Source: Myxococcus hansupus
GTDB taxonomy: Bacteria; Myxococcota; Myxococcia; Myxococcales; Myxococcaceae
DNA length: 64,000 nucleotides
Assembly (NCBI RefSeq): GCF_000280925.3
Contig: NZ_CP012109.1
Span: 4,670,501 to 4,734,500 of the forward strand
Reading direction: 5' to 3'
Of this stretch, positions 18,481 to 27,381 are shown piece after piece. The position numbers were made by a program, and so were the translations under genes. Positions within the stretch are counted from its first letter, which is position 1; each line of letters begins with the position of its first letter. The notes under the pieces were generated by a model. The model did no database searches, was not told the DNA's origin, and worked only from the letters and a program-made list of their open reading frames with translations.

Positions 18481-18784
18481 GTGGAAGGCATCGTGGGAAG
18501 CATGAAGGTCGTCCAGGTGGAGAGTCAGTGGCGTTGACCTGGGTCCAGGGCGTCGTGAACAGCGCGTCGACGTCGCTGACCTTCCCCATGCAATACGTGA
18601 CGGGGACGAATCTCTGCCCGGGGTGCACGGGAACGCCTTCGACGCGCCACCAACTCGTGGGCTCGCTCACCATCAACGGCACCAGCGGCGTCCCCCCTCC
18701 GTGACGGCTTCGTCCCAGATTGCCTCTCCGATTGGGAGCTGGGACCGCACGCCCTTCACGCTCAGCCGGCTGACGGGCCCGTAG
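18481..18784 (+). pseudogene. Gene remnant with frameshifts
   Basis: No complete open frame exists, but three overlapping frames read like parts of one protein: RVEGIVGSMKVVQVESQW, then ALTWVQGVVNSASTSLTFPM with QYVTGTNLCPGCTGTP and QLVGSLTINGTSGVPPP, then (after a run of six C near 18690-18697) TASSQIASPIGSWDRTPFTL to a stop at 18782-18784. A broken secreted-type protein is the simplest reading. No family or start is recognised. The remaining bases of 18387-18882 show nothing else. Confidence 0.35.
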
Positions 18785-18882
18785 GCGCCGAGCCCATCCT
18801 CACGTCAGCGACGCTTCCGCCGCGGGCACATGCGCGCGGCGGGAGCTTCTTCATCAGGGTTCTGAAGCATCACGAGCCCCCC

Positions 18883-19524
18883 TCACGACACATCGGCCTG
18901 GGACGTCTCGACGGGCTGAAGCATGGCCTCGTGGAGCGCCTCGGCCATGTCGAAGTAGGGAATCTTTGGCTCCAGCCCCAGGCCCCGCGCGTACTGCGTC
19001 AGCGCGCCCCGGTGGTGTGCCGTGTGGTCCAGCATGAGCTCGAAGACGTGGGCCGCCGTGAACCACGGAGGGAAAAGAGGATTGGGGAGCAGAGATGGCT
19101 GCGTGAGTTCCTCCATCGTCCTGCCGCCGAACATCTCGCTGGCGGAGTCCATGGACCGGTCGAACAACTCCGCCGCCTTCCGGAGTGACCGGCCCGCCTC
19201 TTCGACCTCGGTCGCGGCGTTCCGCTCCTCGGGACTGGTGTTCGCGCTCTGCGCCCAGGACATGTCGGCGAACCCCTGCTGGCGCCGCGACATCGTGGAC
19301 CAGCCCTCGAACGCGCCGAACAAACCCGAGAGGAAGTACTCGATGGCCGCAGCCGCGTGCAGCACCTGGCCCGCGGCGGTCATGCTCTCTTGAGTGACTC
19401 GGAAGGTGGCGTCCTCGTCCCTGAAACACGCCAAGGTGCGATGGAAGAACTGCCGGTGCATGCGGAGCTTCTGAACGAACGGGTGGGTGGTGGCTGGGCT
19501 CTCGGCGGTCTGGGAGGCATCCAT
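18883..19524 (-). CDS. DinB-like protein (putative metal-dependent)
   Basis: The protein has 213 residues and is all helical. The C-terminal part AAHVFELMLDHTAHHRGALT, followed by YARGLGLEPKIPYFDM, is the closing signature of the DinB/YfiT fold: H-x-x-H-x-x-x-L near the end of a four-helix bundle, then G-x-x-P/I-P-Y. An earlier conserved His region (AAAIEYFLSGLFGAF) lies at about residue 60. Members are small-thiol-dependent transferases or hydrolases, many uncharacterised. It is transcribed leftwards alone; the polymer-forming/LRR gene diverges from it 215 bases away. Confidence 0.8.
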   Translation of the reverse strand: MDASQTAESPATTHPFVQKLRMHRQFFHRTLACFRDEDATFRVTQESMTAAGQVLHAAAAIEYFLSGLFGAFEGWSTMSRRQQGFADMSWAQSANTSPEERNAATEVEEAGRSLRKAAELFDRSMDSASEMFGGRTMEELTQPSLLPNPLFPPWFTAAHVFELMLDHTAHHRGALTQYARGLGLEPKIPYFDMAEALHEAMLQPVETSQADVS

Positions 19525-19738
19525 GGACAGCTCCGTGGCGGCATCGGAAAGCGCCTATCGCTCCTTCAGGCGCCACCCAGCGTCATGGCATGTCGGTCTG
19601 ACAGTGAAACCAGCAATCCAGGGGGCGTGGACCGAGCAGACGCCACGCGGCGTCTCGAAAGGACCGGGTCGCTTCACCGCGGACTGTTCCTCGTGGAGGT
19701 TCCATGGCGTGATGGCTCACGGAAGGGAGCAACGGGAC

Positions 19739-21046
19739 ATGGCGGAGCATCAGGACTGGGGGCGGGTCGTTCCCGCTCAAGAAGCGTGGGCCCACGTGGA
19801 AGCAGCGGGGACACCCGAATGGCGAAAAGAGCTGGCCTCCTGGTGGCGGGGCGTCTCCGGGGAGGACGTCCTCTTCCACGAGGGAGACCTGCAGGCCGAC
19901 TCGCTCGTCGTCGGTCCGCGACCGCTCATCGTCTCCGGCAGCGTCCGGCTGAAGGGGCTGCTCCAGGACGGCCACGCCGCGGACCACACCCTCCTGGTGG
20001 TGCTGGGCGATTTGGAAGTGGAGAACGTGGCGACGTTTTCCGCCATGTTCATCGCGGGCGATGTCCGGATTCAGGGGCTGCTCTTCGGCGACTCGTACGG
20101 CGATGACGTCTTCTGCGTCGGAGGTGGGCTGACGGCGCGCGCCCTCATCGAGCAGCACCACCACATCGGGGTGTCCGGCCCGCTCGACGTGGACGTCATC
20201 GTGGGCGACAAGCTCACCTCGACGGAGAAGCCGCGCAAGAAGCTGGAGCCGCACGAAGCGCTCCTGACGGGTGCTTTCACCGTGGAGGACGAGGACGAGG
20301 GCGACATCACCGACTCGACGGTGGACCGGAAGGGGCTCCTCGCGAAGCTGCGCGCGGGGGAGCCCGTGCTGGCCGACACCCGGCTCAGCCCCGTGGAGAA
20401 AGCCATCGCCGCCGTGAAGGAGAAGCTGGCGCGGGGCGAGCAGGCGACGCGGCTGACCCTCGCCCAGAAGAAGCTGAAGGCCATCCCCGAGGAGGTCTTC
20501 TCCCTCACCTCGCTGGAGAGCCTCACGCTGGACACCAATGACATCGCGGAGATTTCCCCGCGCATTGGCGAGCTGCGGGCACTGAAGAGCCTCAGCCTGG
20601 AGAGCCTGCCGCTGACGACGCTCCCCGAGGAGCTCTGTCGCCTCCCCGCGCTGAAGAAGCTGAGCCTCCGCTACTGCAACCACCTCAAGAGGCTCCCGGA
20701 TGCCTTCGTCGAGTTGGAGGCGCTGGAGGAGCTGTACCTGGACGTGATGGCGCTGGAAAGCTTCCCCGAGGTGCTGACGCGGCTGCCTCGGTTGAAGAAG
20801 CTCTGGCTCTGGCGCTTCTTCAAGATGACACCGGGCCGGGTCCAGGGCCTGGTGGACGGGCTCGGGCGGATGCCGACACTGACGCACGCCGGCTTCCTTC
20901 AGGGGGAGCTGTCCGCGCTGCCCGGAGGACTCGCGCCACTCGCCCGACTCAAGCAGTTCAAGCTGGGCCTGGAACGCATCCCCCAGCCAGAGGTGAAGCG
21001 CCTGGAAGCGGCGCTGCCTCCCGGACGACTGCACGTGGGGTACTGA
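19739..21046 (+). CDS. Polymer-forming domain plus leucine-rich-repeat protein
   Basis: The protein has 435 residues. ATG at 19739 is preceded by AAGGGAG nine bases upstream; earlier in-frame ATGs lack a ribosome site. Residues 40-190 form the bactofilin-like beta-helix: VLFHEGDLQADSLVVG, LVVLGDLEVENVATFSAMFI, then VFCVGGGLTARALIEQHHHI. A charged linker (residues 190-238) leads to about six leucine-rich repeats: SLESLTLDTNDIAEISPRIG, ALKSLSLESLPLTTLPEELC, ALKKLSLRYCNHLKRLPDAF, ALEELYLDVMALESFPEVLT and RLKKLWLWRFFKMTPGRVQG. There is no signal peptide, so it acts in the cytoplasm. A scaffold that polymerises and displays a protein-binding LRR is a reasonable inference. Its paralogue lies at 14777-15774. 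Confidence 0.85.
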   Translation: MAEHQDWGRVVPAQEAWAHVEAAGTPEWRKELASWWRGVSGEDVLFHEGDLQADSLVVGPRPLIVSGSVRLKGLLQDGHAADHTLLVVLGDLEVENVATFSAMFIAGDVRIQGLLFGDSYGDDVFCVGGGLTARALIEQHHHIGVSGPLDVDVIVGDKLTSTEKPRKKLEPHEALLTGAFTVEDEDEGDITDSTVDRKGLLAKLRAGEPVLADTRLSPVEKAIAAVKEKLARGEQATRLTLAQKKLKAIPEEVFSLTSLESLTLDTNDIAEISPRIGELRALKSLSLESLPLTTLPEELCRLPALKKLSLRYCNHLKRLPDAFVELEALEELYLDVMALESFPEVLTRLPRLKKLWLWRFFKMTPGRVQGLVDGLGRMPTLTHAGFLQGELSALPGGLAPLARLKQFKLGLERIPQPEVKRLEAALPPGRLHVGY

Positions 21047-21151
21047 GTCGCTGAGCCGAGCATGCTGGACCGCCTCATCTCCAAACGCACCTTGGAGCAA
21101 AGACTCATCAAGGCTACCTTCCCGAATGCCTCTCAACCCAAGGAGCCCCAG

Positions 21152-21400
21152 ATGCTGCGGAATCTCGTTTCCGGAGTCGCCCTGAGTTTCGCCTTCGTGG
21201 TGGGAATGGCTGTACCCTCGATCGTGGAGAATGAAGCTCCGGTGCTCGTATCGACGGCGCCCAGCAACGTGGTGCAGGAAGAAACGTCGGACGAGTCCGC
21301 GCGCTTGCTGGGTTGCTGCACCGGCGATGGCCAGTTCTGCGTCAACACGGCGCAATGTCAGGCCCGCGGAGCGGGCGTCTGCGGCGCCCCCTGTAACTAG
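21152..21400 (+). CDS. Small secreted cysteine-rich peptide
   Basis: The protein has 82 residues. ATG at 21152 follows AAGGAGCCCCAG immediately, a leader identical to that of the lipoprotein gene at 13861. Residues 1-25 are a Sec signal (MLRNLVSGVALSFAFVVGMA). An acidic pro-like stretch follows (IVENEAPVLVSTAPSN, QEETSDESARL), then a compact tail LLGCCTGDGQFCVNTAQCQA with GAGVCGAPC. That tail has six Cys in about 27 residues, likely three disulfides. Function unknown; the size and arrangement suit a secreted knot-like peptide. Confidence 0.75.
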   Translation: MLRNLVSGVALSFAFVVGMAVPSIVENEAPVLVSTAPSNVVQEETSDESARLLGCCTGDGQFCVNTAQCQARGAGVCGAPCN

Positions 21401-21489
21401 ACTTCGGCCCGGATGAAGTCATCCGCCCCTGCATGGTGCTCCTGGAAGACGGGGCGGCATGCAGGAGGCGGCTTTACCCGCGGGCTCGC

Positions 21490-22914
21490 TCAACGAAGGG
21501 AGCGCTCCAAATCCTCGCGGCTGAAGTCCTTCGAGAGGTTGCCCGTCTCGAAAGACTCCGCGAGATCGACGATGGCCGGCAACAGGGCCTGGATGCGAGC
21601 CGTCAGCCTGTCACGCACGTGGTCCTTGAACTTCTGGCTCTTGAGCCGGGCCAGCTCGCGCACGTCTTCCGGAACCCGGCCGACGAGGTCGTCGAGGGGA
21701 CGCAGGCCCTGCGAGAGGGCTTTGTCAGCCTCGTCCTGGAGTCCCCTCGGCAGCGCCTTGAGCTTGCTGGCCGCGCCTTGCCGGGTGACCTCCTCAAGAT
21801 GCTGGCGAAAGAGATAGGACTCGGCGAGCTGTTCGACCGTCTCATTGCCCAGCGCCTGGATGAAGATGCCCTTGAACTTGTCTCGGAATTTGCCATCGAG
21901 TTCCTCGGTGAGCTTCCAGTCCACATCGAGGGTCGAGCAGACCTTGTTCATGAAGCTCGACGCCACATCGCGCTGGGCCGAGGTGGCCACGCGGGAGGCC
22001 CAATCCGCGAGCCGTCCCTTGGCCTGGTCGAGCATCACCCTGGCTTTTCCCAGGTCATTCTTGTCGTAGTACGCGAGGACCTCGGCCCGCGTCGAATTGA
22101 AGAGCAGCAGGACACTGCCCTTCTCCGCCTGCACCAGGCTCTGGTAGGTCGACACCAGGCTGCGGTAGTGCCCCTTCTGCACCTGATAGACATCCGCGCC
22201 CCCCTGCACGGCGTCGATCAAGTCACGGTCGATGCCATCGGGGATGTCGACATCGAACAACGCGCTGATGAACTTGGCCACGTCCACGCCCTTGCCGCCC
22301 AGGTGCGCGTCATCGAGCTGGCGTGCCTTGTCGAGGGACTTCGACGTGGCGCGGGCGATGCCCTCGGAGAGGCGATTCACCGCCCCCGGGGCGAGTTCGT
22401 CGACGATTTTCTGCGCCATCCGTGCGACCTGCTGCACCACCTGGCGCTGGTCGTTCTCGAACGTCACATCCTTCGACAGCAGGAAGGTCCACTTGTCCCA
22501 GAGCTCGCCAAGCATCTTGTTGAGCAAGTCTTGATGGACGAGCAAGTCATCATGGAGCTGGGGCGTGCTCACCTGCGACAGGGCGTCGAAGAAGGCCATC
22601 TCGTGCGCGAGGGCCTGGTACCAGAAGAGCTGGAGCGCCGGCGTCAGCGGATGGTCCTTCGCCGCGTCCCCGAAGGCCCGGCTGATGTCCGCCTGCGCCG
22701 TGACACAGCGGTCCCGCCACTTGCGCTGGGTGCCGAGATTGCTGGCGCTGGCGCGCTCACTGGCGTCGAACAGGAAATCCAGTGCGCTGTTCGCCGCGGT
22801 GCCCACCTTCGAGATGCCGTCGCGCAAGGCGCGGGTCACCGAGTCGGCGGCGCCCTCGGAGGCGCGGTTCATCAAATCGTTGAGCTCCGAGACCCGGCCC
22901 GAATACCAACTCAT
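21490..22914 (-). CDS. Large helical protein of unknown function, second gene of an operon
   Basis: The protein has 474 residues from the ATG at 22914, which has AAAGGAG nine bases upstream. It has no signal peptide, no membrane segment and no family I recognise. It is nearly all helix, with long amphipathic stretches: ELNDLMNRASEGAADSVTRA, KWTFLLSKDVTFENDQRQVV and LKSQKFKDHVRDRLTARIQA. One short run, KGSVLLLFNSTRAEVLAYYD, is more hydrophobic. The PDZ gene ends only 11 bases upstream, so the two are one transcript and probably partners. A possible hairpin of hydrophobic helices could insert in membranes, but this is a guess. Confidence 0.8.
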   Translation of the reverse strand: MSWYSGRVSELNDLMNRASEGAADSVTRALRDGISKVGTAANSALDFLFDASERASASNLGTQRKWRDRCVTAQADISRAFGDAAKDHPLTPALQLFWYQALAHEMAFFDALSQVSTPQLHDDLLVHQDLLNKMLGELWDKWTFLLSKDVTFENDQRQVVQQVARMAQKIVDELAPGAVNRLSEGIARATSKSLDKARQLDDAHLGGKGVDVAKFISALFDVDIPDGIDRDLIDAVQGGADVYQVQKGHYRSLVSTYQSLVQAEKGSVLLLFNSTRAEVLAYYDKNDLGKARVMLDQAKGRLADWASRVATSAQRDVASSFMNKVCSTLDVDWKLTEELDGKFRDKFKGIFIQALGNETVEQLAESYLFRQHLEEVTRQGAASKLKALPRGLQDEADKALSQGLRPLDDLVGRVPEDVRELARLKSQKFKDHVRDRLTARIQALLPAIVDLAESFETGNLSKDFSREDLERSLR

Positions 22915-22925
22915 GGAACGCTCCT

Positions 22926-24584
22926 TTACAGGCTCTGATGGCTGACGATGCGCCACGGACCGCCGTTGCGGCGCTGGAACCGCCAGTGCCGCTTCACCTC
23001 GACCGAGTTGAAGGTCCGGGCCTCGCCCTCGAAGAGTCCGACGTGGTCGAGCTCCAACTCGACCTCCTCGATGCGCGGGACGCCCGGGGCTTCGTCGCCG
23101 CGAATGACGACGTTCACATCCCCCATCCAGTGCACCCGCGCATCAAGAACCTTGTCGAGCAGGAGGCGCCGGGAACGCATCCACTCGCTGTCGCGACTGT
23201 TCCAGGTCCAGACCGGGTAGTAGATGGGCCGCTGACCATCCGGCACGGCGCGCCAGTCGGCGAACAGGTCGTTCCAGGTCGCCTGGTCACCGTGCTTCAC
23301 GGCCGCGACCATGGCCTCGAGAATCTCACGCGGACTCGCATCGTCGGCCGGAGCCCCGAGGGCTTCATGGGTGAGCGACGCTTCTCCCGCGAAGAACGGG
23401 CCGCCCTCTCGCGTGTCACTGACGTCGACGCAGACCGCGCCGCCAATGAGCGCCGCGACCGGCTCCACCTCCAGCCCGGCGACGGCGCGGCCCGAGCCCG
23501 CGAGCAGCCGTGGGTCGGGAAGGATGCGGCCCAGCAAGGAGATATCAATCCTCACCGACGGGGTGACGCGCTTCTGGTAGCGGTGCAGGGCGGCGAAGAG
23601 CCGCTTCATGGCCGGGGACTCGACCGGGCAGAAGACCCAGGCACCCGACTGACTCCAGGCCAGGTAGGCCTTGCCCATGTCCATCAGCCACTCGCGCTGG
23701 GTCACTTGTGGCAGTGAAACGAGCTTGCCCGTCACAGCCGAGCGATCGCCACGGAACGGGTCGACCGTGGGAAAAGCCCCGAGCGTCTCCTCCGCACGCG
23801 CCGCCAGCAGGGCCTGCCAGGCCGAGGTGGCCTGAAGGCCAATGTCCTTGACCGAGGCCTCGCCCCGAGTGCGGAAGTCGAGGGCGTGGGCCGGCAACGT
23901 GACGAGCTGGCCCTCGAGGCATTCGCGAACCATCTCCCAGTCGTCGCGCATCGCCGTCGCCAGGGGCCCCGGGAAGTGCTCGACGAGGTGGTCGACACGG
24001 GGCTTGCGCTCGAGGTGCCGCGCGAACTCCATGCGCGTCCCGCGCGACGTCCGCCAGATACCGAAGGAGCCGTCCAGCAGGCGCTCCCACTCCAAGACGC
24101 ACTTGTCCATCCAGCCCAGCCAGGACTCGTCGAAACCATCGCGCCCCAGGCGCTCGGGCCCCCCCGGGCCGATGATGGGCCGTGACGTCTCCGCGAGGCT
24201 CCAGATGCGCTCGTGGCGAAGGACACCCACGAACGCGTGCTCCTCCCAGCCATCGCCCGGCTCGCGTCGGCGCGCAATCCGCAACCGGACCTCATCCCCC
24301 TCCTTGCGGCCCTGCTGAGCCCAGGTCTTGGCTTCCGCGTACTGGCCCAGCAGGAATGGAACGGTGCGCCGCCAGGTGTCCAGGTCCGGAGGCTTGACGA
24401 CGGGCTGGCCGTCGATTTCGAGGATGCGGTCGCCAATGCGCAGGCCCGAACCGCGGAAACCACTGTCCCAGGCAATCCATGCCACGTCGACGTGGAATGG
24501 CACGTCGTCGTAGCGAGCATCGGTCCTGAGACCGCTCCGCAGCTCGTCATGCAAGTGTTCCCGCTCGGAACCACGATTGCTCAT
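22926..24584 (-). CDS. PDZ-domain protein of unknown function, first gene of an operon
   Basis: The protein has 552 residues from ATG at 24584, with GGAGGGGG upstream. Near the N-terminus is a PDZ-like segment: WIAWDSGFRGSGLRIGDRIL, then EIDGQPVVKPPDL and EVRLRIARR. This is the substrate-binding core of PDZ domains, but no protease domain follows and there is no signal peptide. The rest is a mixed alpha/beta protein rich in Trp (WLGWMDKCVLEWERLLDGSF). It has a late strand-rich part (VNVVIRGDEAPGVPRIEEVE, RHWRFQRRNGGPWRIVSHQS) resembling SnoaL/NTF2-like ends. That C-terminal assignment is tentative. It is tied to the helical gene downstream. Confidence 0.75.
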   Translation of the reverse strand: MSNRGSEREHLHDELRSGLRTDARYDDVPFHVDVAWIAWDSGFRGSGLRIGDRILEIDGQPVVKPPDLDTWRRTVPFLLGQYAEAKTWAQQGRKEGDEVRLRIARRREPGDGWEEHAFVGVLRHERIWSLAETSRPIIGPGGPERLGRDGFDESWLGWMDKCVLEWERLLDGSFGIWRTSRGTRMEFARHLERKPRVDHLVEHFPGPLATAMRDDWEMVRECLEGQLVTLPAHALDFRTRGEASVKDIGLQATSAWQALLAARAEETLGAFPTVDPFRGDRSAVTGKLVSLPQVTQREWLMDMGKAYLAWSQSGAWVFCPVESPAMKRLFAALHRYQKRVTPSVRIDISLLGRILPDPRLLAGSGRAVAGLEVEPVAALIGGAVCVDVSDTREGGPFFAGEASLTHEALGAPADDASPREILEAMVAAVKHGDQATWNDLFADWRAVPDGQRPIYYPVWTWNSRDSEWMRSRRLLLDKVLDARVHWMGDVNVVIRGDEAPGVPRIEEVELELDHVGLFEGEARTFNSVEVKRHWRFQRRNGGPWRIVSHQSL

Positions 24585-24760
24585 GATGGCATCCCCCTCC
24601 CCTGCTCTCCCGGCGCTCGCGGAGAGGCAGCGCGAGTCTTTACCTCGGGGGGCATGGACAGAGCAATGCACGGGCCCGCGGGCCCATCCCCGCATCCACG
24701 ATGGCCGGAACGATGCCAAAGCCTCAACCTGACTTCTCCGTCTGCCGTACGCGCAAGGGC

Positions 24761-25231
24761 TCAACGCGGTGCGAAATGGCCGGGCTGTAATGCCAGATAC
24801 AGGCCTTCGATGGCCGCCCGAGCGAAGCGCACGAACGCGGCGACCTCCGGGCCTCGGCTCGCCAGGTCATCCTGCCGCACACCCTGATATGAATCCCGCG
24901 CGCGGTGCATGAGGCCTTGGTGCACATCCGGCAGGCGCTCGATGAGCCACTGCGCCGCGACGTCCTTGGGAGCGAAACCGCCCGTGGACAGGCTGAACCA
25001 GATCCGCGCCAGCGCGAGCACCACGTTCCGCTCGTCCCCCCGCCAATCCGCGGCTTCGTTCCCGGTGACCAGCAGATCGACGTCGCTCCGCGGTTTCAGT
25101 CCGCCCTCCACCGCCGAGCCAAACAGGTGGATGGCCTGGAGCGAAGGGGCGAGGTGGCGCCGCAGGACTTCGCTGGCGCTCGAAACTTGCGGGGCGACTT
25201 CAACAGGCACGGATGCGCTCATGGGAGACAT
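24761..25231 (-). CDS. AadA-like aminoglycoside nucleotidyltransferase with internal in-frame deletion
   Basis: This is a short relative of ANT(3'')-type streptomycin/spectinomycin adenylyltransferases. The start of the enzyme is present (HLAPSLQAIHLFGSAVEGGL with KPRSDVDLLVT, the G-S...D-x-D nucleotide-binding motif). The end is also present (DWRGDERNVVLALARIWFSL, KDVAAQWLIERLPDVHQGLM, FVRFARAAIEGL). In full-length enzymes about 100 residues lie between these blocks, including the catalytic Glu and a drug-binding Trp; here DLLVT runs within five residues into DWRGDERN. The junction is in frame. The protein is therefore about 155 residues instead of about 260 and is probably inactive. The start is uncertain: ATGs at 25282, 25231 and 25222 are all possible and none has a strong ribosome site. 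Confidence 0.75.
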   Translation of the reverse strand: MSPMSASVPVEVAPQVSSASEVLRRHLAPSLQAIHLFGSAVEGGLKPRSDVDLLVTGNEAADWRGDERNVVLALARIWFSLSTGGFAPKDVAAQWLIERLPDVHQGLMHRARDSYQGVRQDDLASRGPEVAAFVRFARAAIEGLYLALQPGHFAPR

Positions 25232-25400
25232 CGATGCCAAGGCCTGGCGAATACCGCAAGCCGCCGCGGAACGCGTGTCCATGGGCCCTGTCGGGAAAAG
25301 CCAAAAGCCCCCTGGGCCACTGCATGTGGCGAGCCCAGGAGGCCTTGAACAGACGGATGCGATGCGGCTTCATCCCCGGCGCATGGGCCGGAGCGCGTCA

Positions 25401-27236
25401 CTAACGATAGGTATCCAGGTACGCGCGATGGCTGTTCGAGAACTCGAAGTTCGTGAACGCATCCCAGTTGATGGACCAGGTCATCAGGCCCTTGAAGGCG
25501 GGGTAGCCCGCGGGATTGCGCAGCACATACGTGCCCCCGAAGGACTGGCCCTTGATGAGATAGTCGAGCGCCCTGTGCACGTTGGCGGGCACGGTGTATC
25601 CGCCCCCCGCGGCCTGCGGTGACGAAGGCAGTCCGATGAGCACCTGCTCTGGCCGCAGCCCGGGGAACATCGCCTGGGTGTTGCCGCCAACGGGGAACCC
25701 CACGAGCATCATCTCCGCCATGGCCACGTGGAAGTCCGGCGTGCTCTGCGCGTACGCCCGGCCGTCGAGCGCCATGACCGTGCCGGTGTTGTAGTGCTGC
25801 ACGTGCAGGTACGTCAGCCGGTCGCGCAGCGCGTGGATGACGGGCAGGTACGCGCCCCAGGGCCCACCGTACGCGGACATGCCGCCTTGGACGTAGGCCG
25901 TCTCGGGCGCCATGGTGAGGATGAAGCCCGAGCCATTCTGGTTGAGGAGCTGGCGCGTGGCCTGGATGACGTTGACGATGCGCGGCGTCGTCGGGTTGCG
26001 GAAGTCGGTGTCACCGCCATTGAGCGACAGCGAGCTGCCTTCCAGGTCGAGGTCCAGCCCGTCGAAGCCGTACGTATCGATGAGGGCTTGCATGGTGGTG
26101 ACGAAGTCCTGCCGCGCGACGGCGTCATCCAGATGAACCGTACCGTTCGCGCCACCAATGGAGATGAGCACCTTCCGGCCCTGACTCTTGAGCAGCGCGA
26201 TGTCCGCCTTGAAGTCCGCGATGCTCGAATTGTACGGAGCGAAGGCCATGCGGCCCGAGCCCGGCCCTCCCACGGGCTCGGCGAAGGCGACCTGGATGAC
26301 GTTGAACTTCGACGAGATGTCCCGCAGCCGGATGTTCGTCGAACCGTTGTCGAAGTTGTGCCAGTAGCCCACGATGAGCTTGTTCCCCACAGGCGGCGTT
26401 CCCGTCGTCGTCACGGAGACGCCGGCGCTCGACGCCGACCGATTGCCCGCGGCATCCCGCGCCTTCACCGTGAAGCTGTAGGTCGTGTTCGCGTTCAGCC
26501 CTGTCACCGTGACGCTGGTGGCCCCCGAGGTGGTCGCGGACGCGCCACTGGCCCCGTTGACGAAGACTTCGTAGCCGGTGACGCCCACATTGTCGGTGGA
26601 CGCAGTCCAGGAGAGCGACACGCTGCTGTTGCTCACCCCGGTGGAGCGCAGGCCGCCGGGCGTGGAGGGCGGCACGGTGTCCGGCGCCGGGCGCGGTGAC
26701 GTCGTCACGCTGTGCGCGTTGCTCGCCGCCGAGCGGTTGCCCGCGGCGTCCCGAGCCTTCACGGTGAACGTGTACGTCGTGTTCGCCAGCAGGCCCGTCA
26801 CCGTGACGGACGTGGCGCCCGACGTCGAAGCGGACGCGGAGGCGCTCCCGTTCGTGAAGACCTCGTAGCCGGTGACTCCCACGTTGTCCGTGGCGGCGCC
26901 CCAGGACAGCGACACGCTCTCATGCGTCTTCGCCGTGGACGTGAGCGAAGGCGGAGCGGAGGGAGCCTGGGTGTCCGGAGGAGGATTCCCCGTCCGCTCC
27001 AGCCAGAGCGCTGGCGTATTGGGAGGTTCCCAGCCGACGAGGGACCGGTGCGACTGACGGCAGTCGTAGCCCCGGCCTCCATGGGAGACGATGTCGCCCA
27101 CGGTGTACGACGTATCGGGCGCCCACGCCCCCCGGTCCGCCGCGAGGACATTCGCGGGGAACAGGAAGTTGAGCAAGGTCGTGAGGACCACCAGGGCGGT
27201 GAGGCCCGCCCGGTGGCGCTGTCCTGAATGCTGCAT
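25401..27236 (-). CDS. Secreted GH18 chitinase with CBM5/12 and two FnIII domains
   Basis: The protein has 611 residues with a Sec signal peptide (LTALVVLTTLLNFLFPANVLAA). In order: a CBM5/12 chitin-binding domain (residues about 34-85, YTVGDIVSHGGRGYDCRQSH and GWEPPNTPALW), then two fibronectin type III domains that are near repeats of each other (NVGVTGYEVFTNGSASASAS, then NVGVTGYEVFVNGASGASAT). The GH18 catalytic domain runs from about residue 290, with FDGLDLDLEG near residue 390 and the acid Glu in place, so the enzyme should be active. It hydrolyses chitin outside the cell. The two FnIII units show high identity at DNA level, hinting at recent duplication. It is a single gene; the DUF998-type gene diverges from it. 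Confidence 0.95.
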   Translation of the reverse strand: MQHSGQRHRAGLTALVVLTTLLNFLFPANVLAADRGAWAPDTSYTVGDIVSHGGRGYDCRQSHRSLVGWEPPNTPALWLERTGNPPPDTQAPSAPPSLTSTAKTHESVSLSWGAATDNVGVTGYEVFTNGSASASASTSGATSVTVTGLLANTTYTFTVKARDAAGNRSAASNAHSVTTSPRPAPDTVPPSTPGGLRSTGVSNSSVSLSWTASTDNVGVTGYEVFVNGASGASATTSGATSVTVTGLNANTTYSFTVKARDAAGNRSASSAGVSVTTTGTPPVGNKLIVGYWHNFDNGSTNIRLRDISSKFNVIQVAFAEPVGGPGSGRMAFAPYNSSIADFKADIALLKSQGRKVLISIGGANGTVHLDDAVARQDFVTTMQALIDTYGFDGLDLDLEGSSLSLNGGDTDFRNPTTPRIVNVIQATRQLLNQNGSGFILTMAPETAYVQGGMSAYGGPWGAYLPVIHALRDRLTYLHVQHYNTGTVMALDGRAYAQSTPDFHVAMAEMMLVGFPVGGNTQAMFPGLRPEQVLIGLPSSPQAAGGGYTVPANVHRALDYLIKGQSFGGTYVLRNPAGYPAFKGLMTWSINWDAFTNFEFSNSHRAYLDTYR

Positions 27237-27381
27237 GGCGTCTGCCTTTCGTCTGAAGGAATGGCGGGCCCGGAGGCACCACCCCACAGAGAGCCGCTGA
27301 ACCTGCATTTCGGGTCAAACCCGTCTCCGGATGGATGCTTGATGGCTTTCGACCGGGCCGCCAACGCTTTGGAGAGGCGCC

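Noticed and set aside
19583..21355. Leftward open frame of about 590 codons
   Set aside because: Antisense to the polymer-forming/LRR gene; Leu, Arg and Gln repeats mirror the LRR codons.
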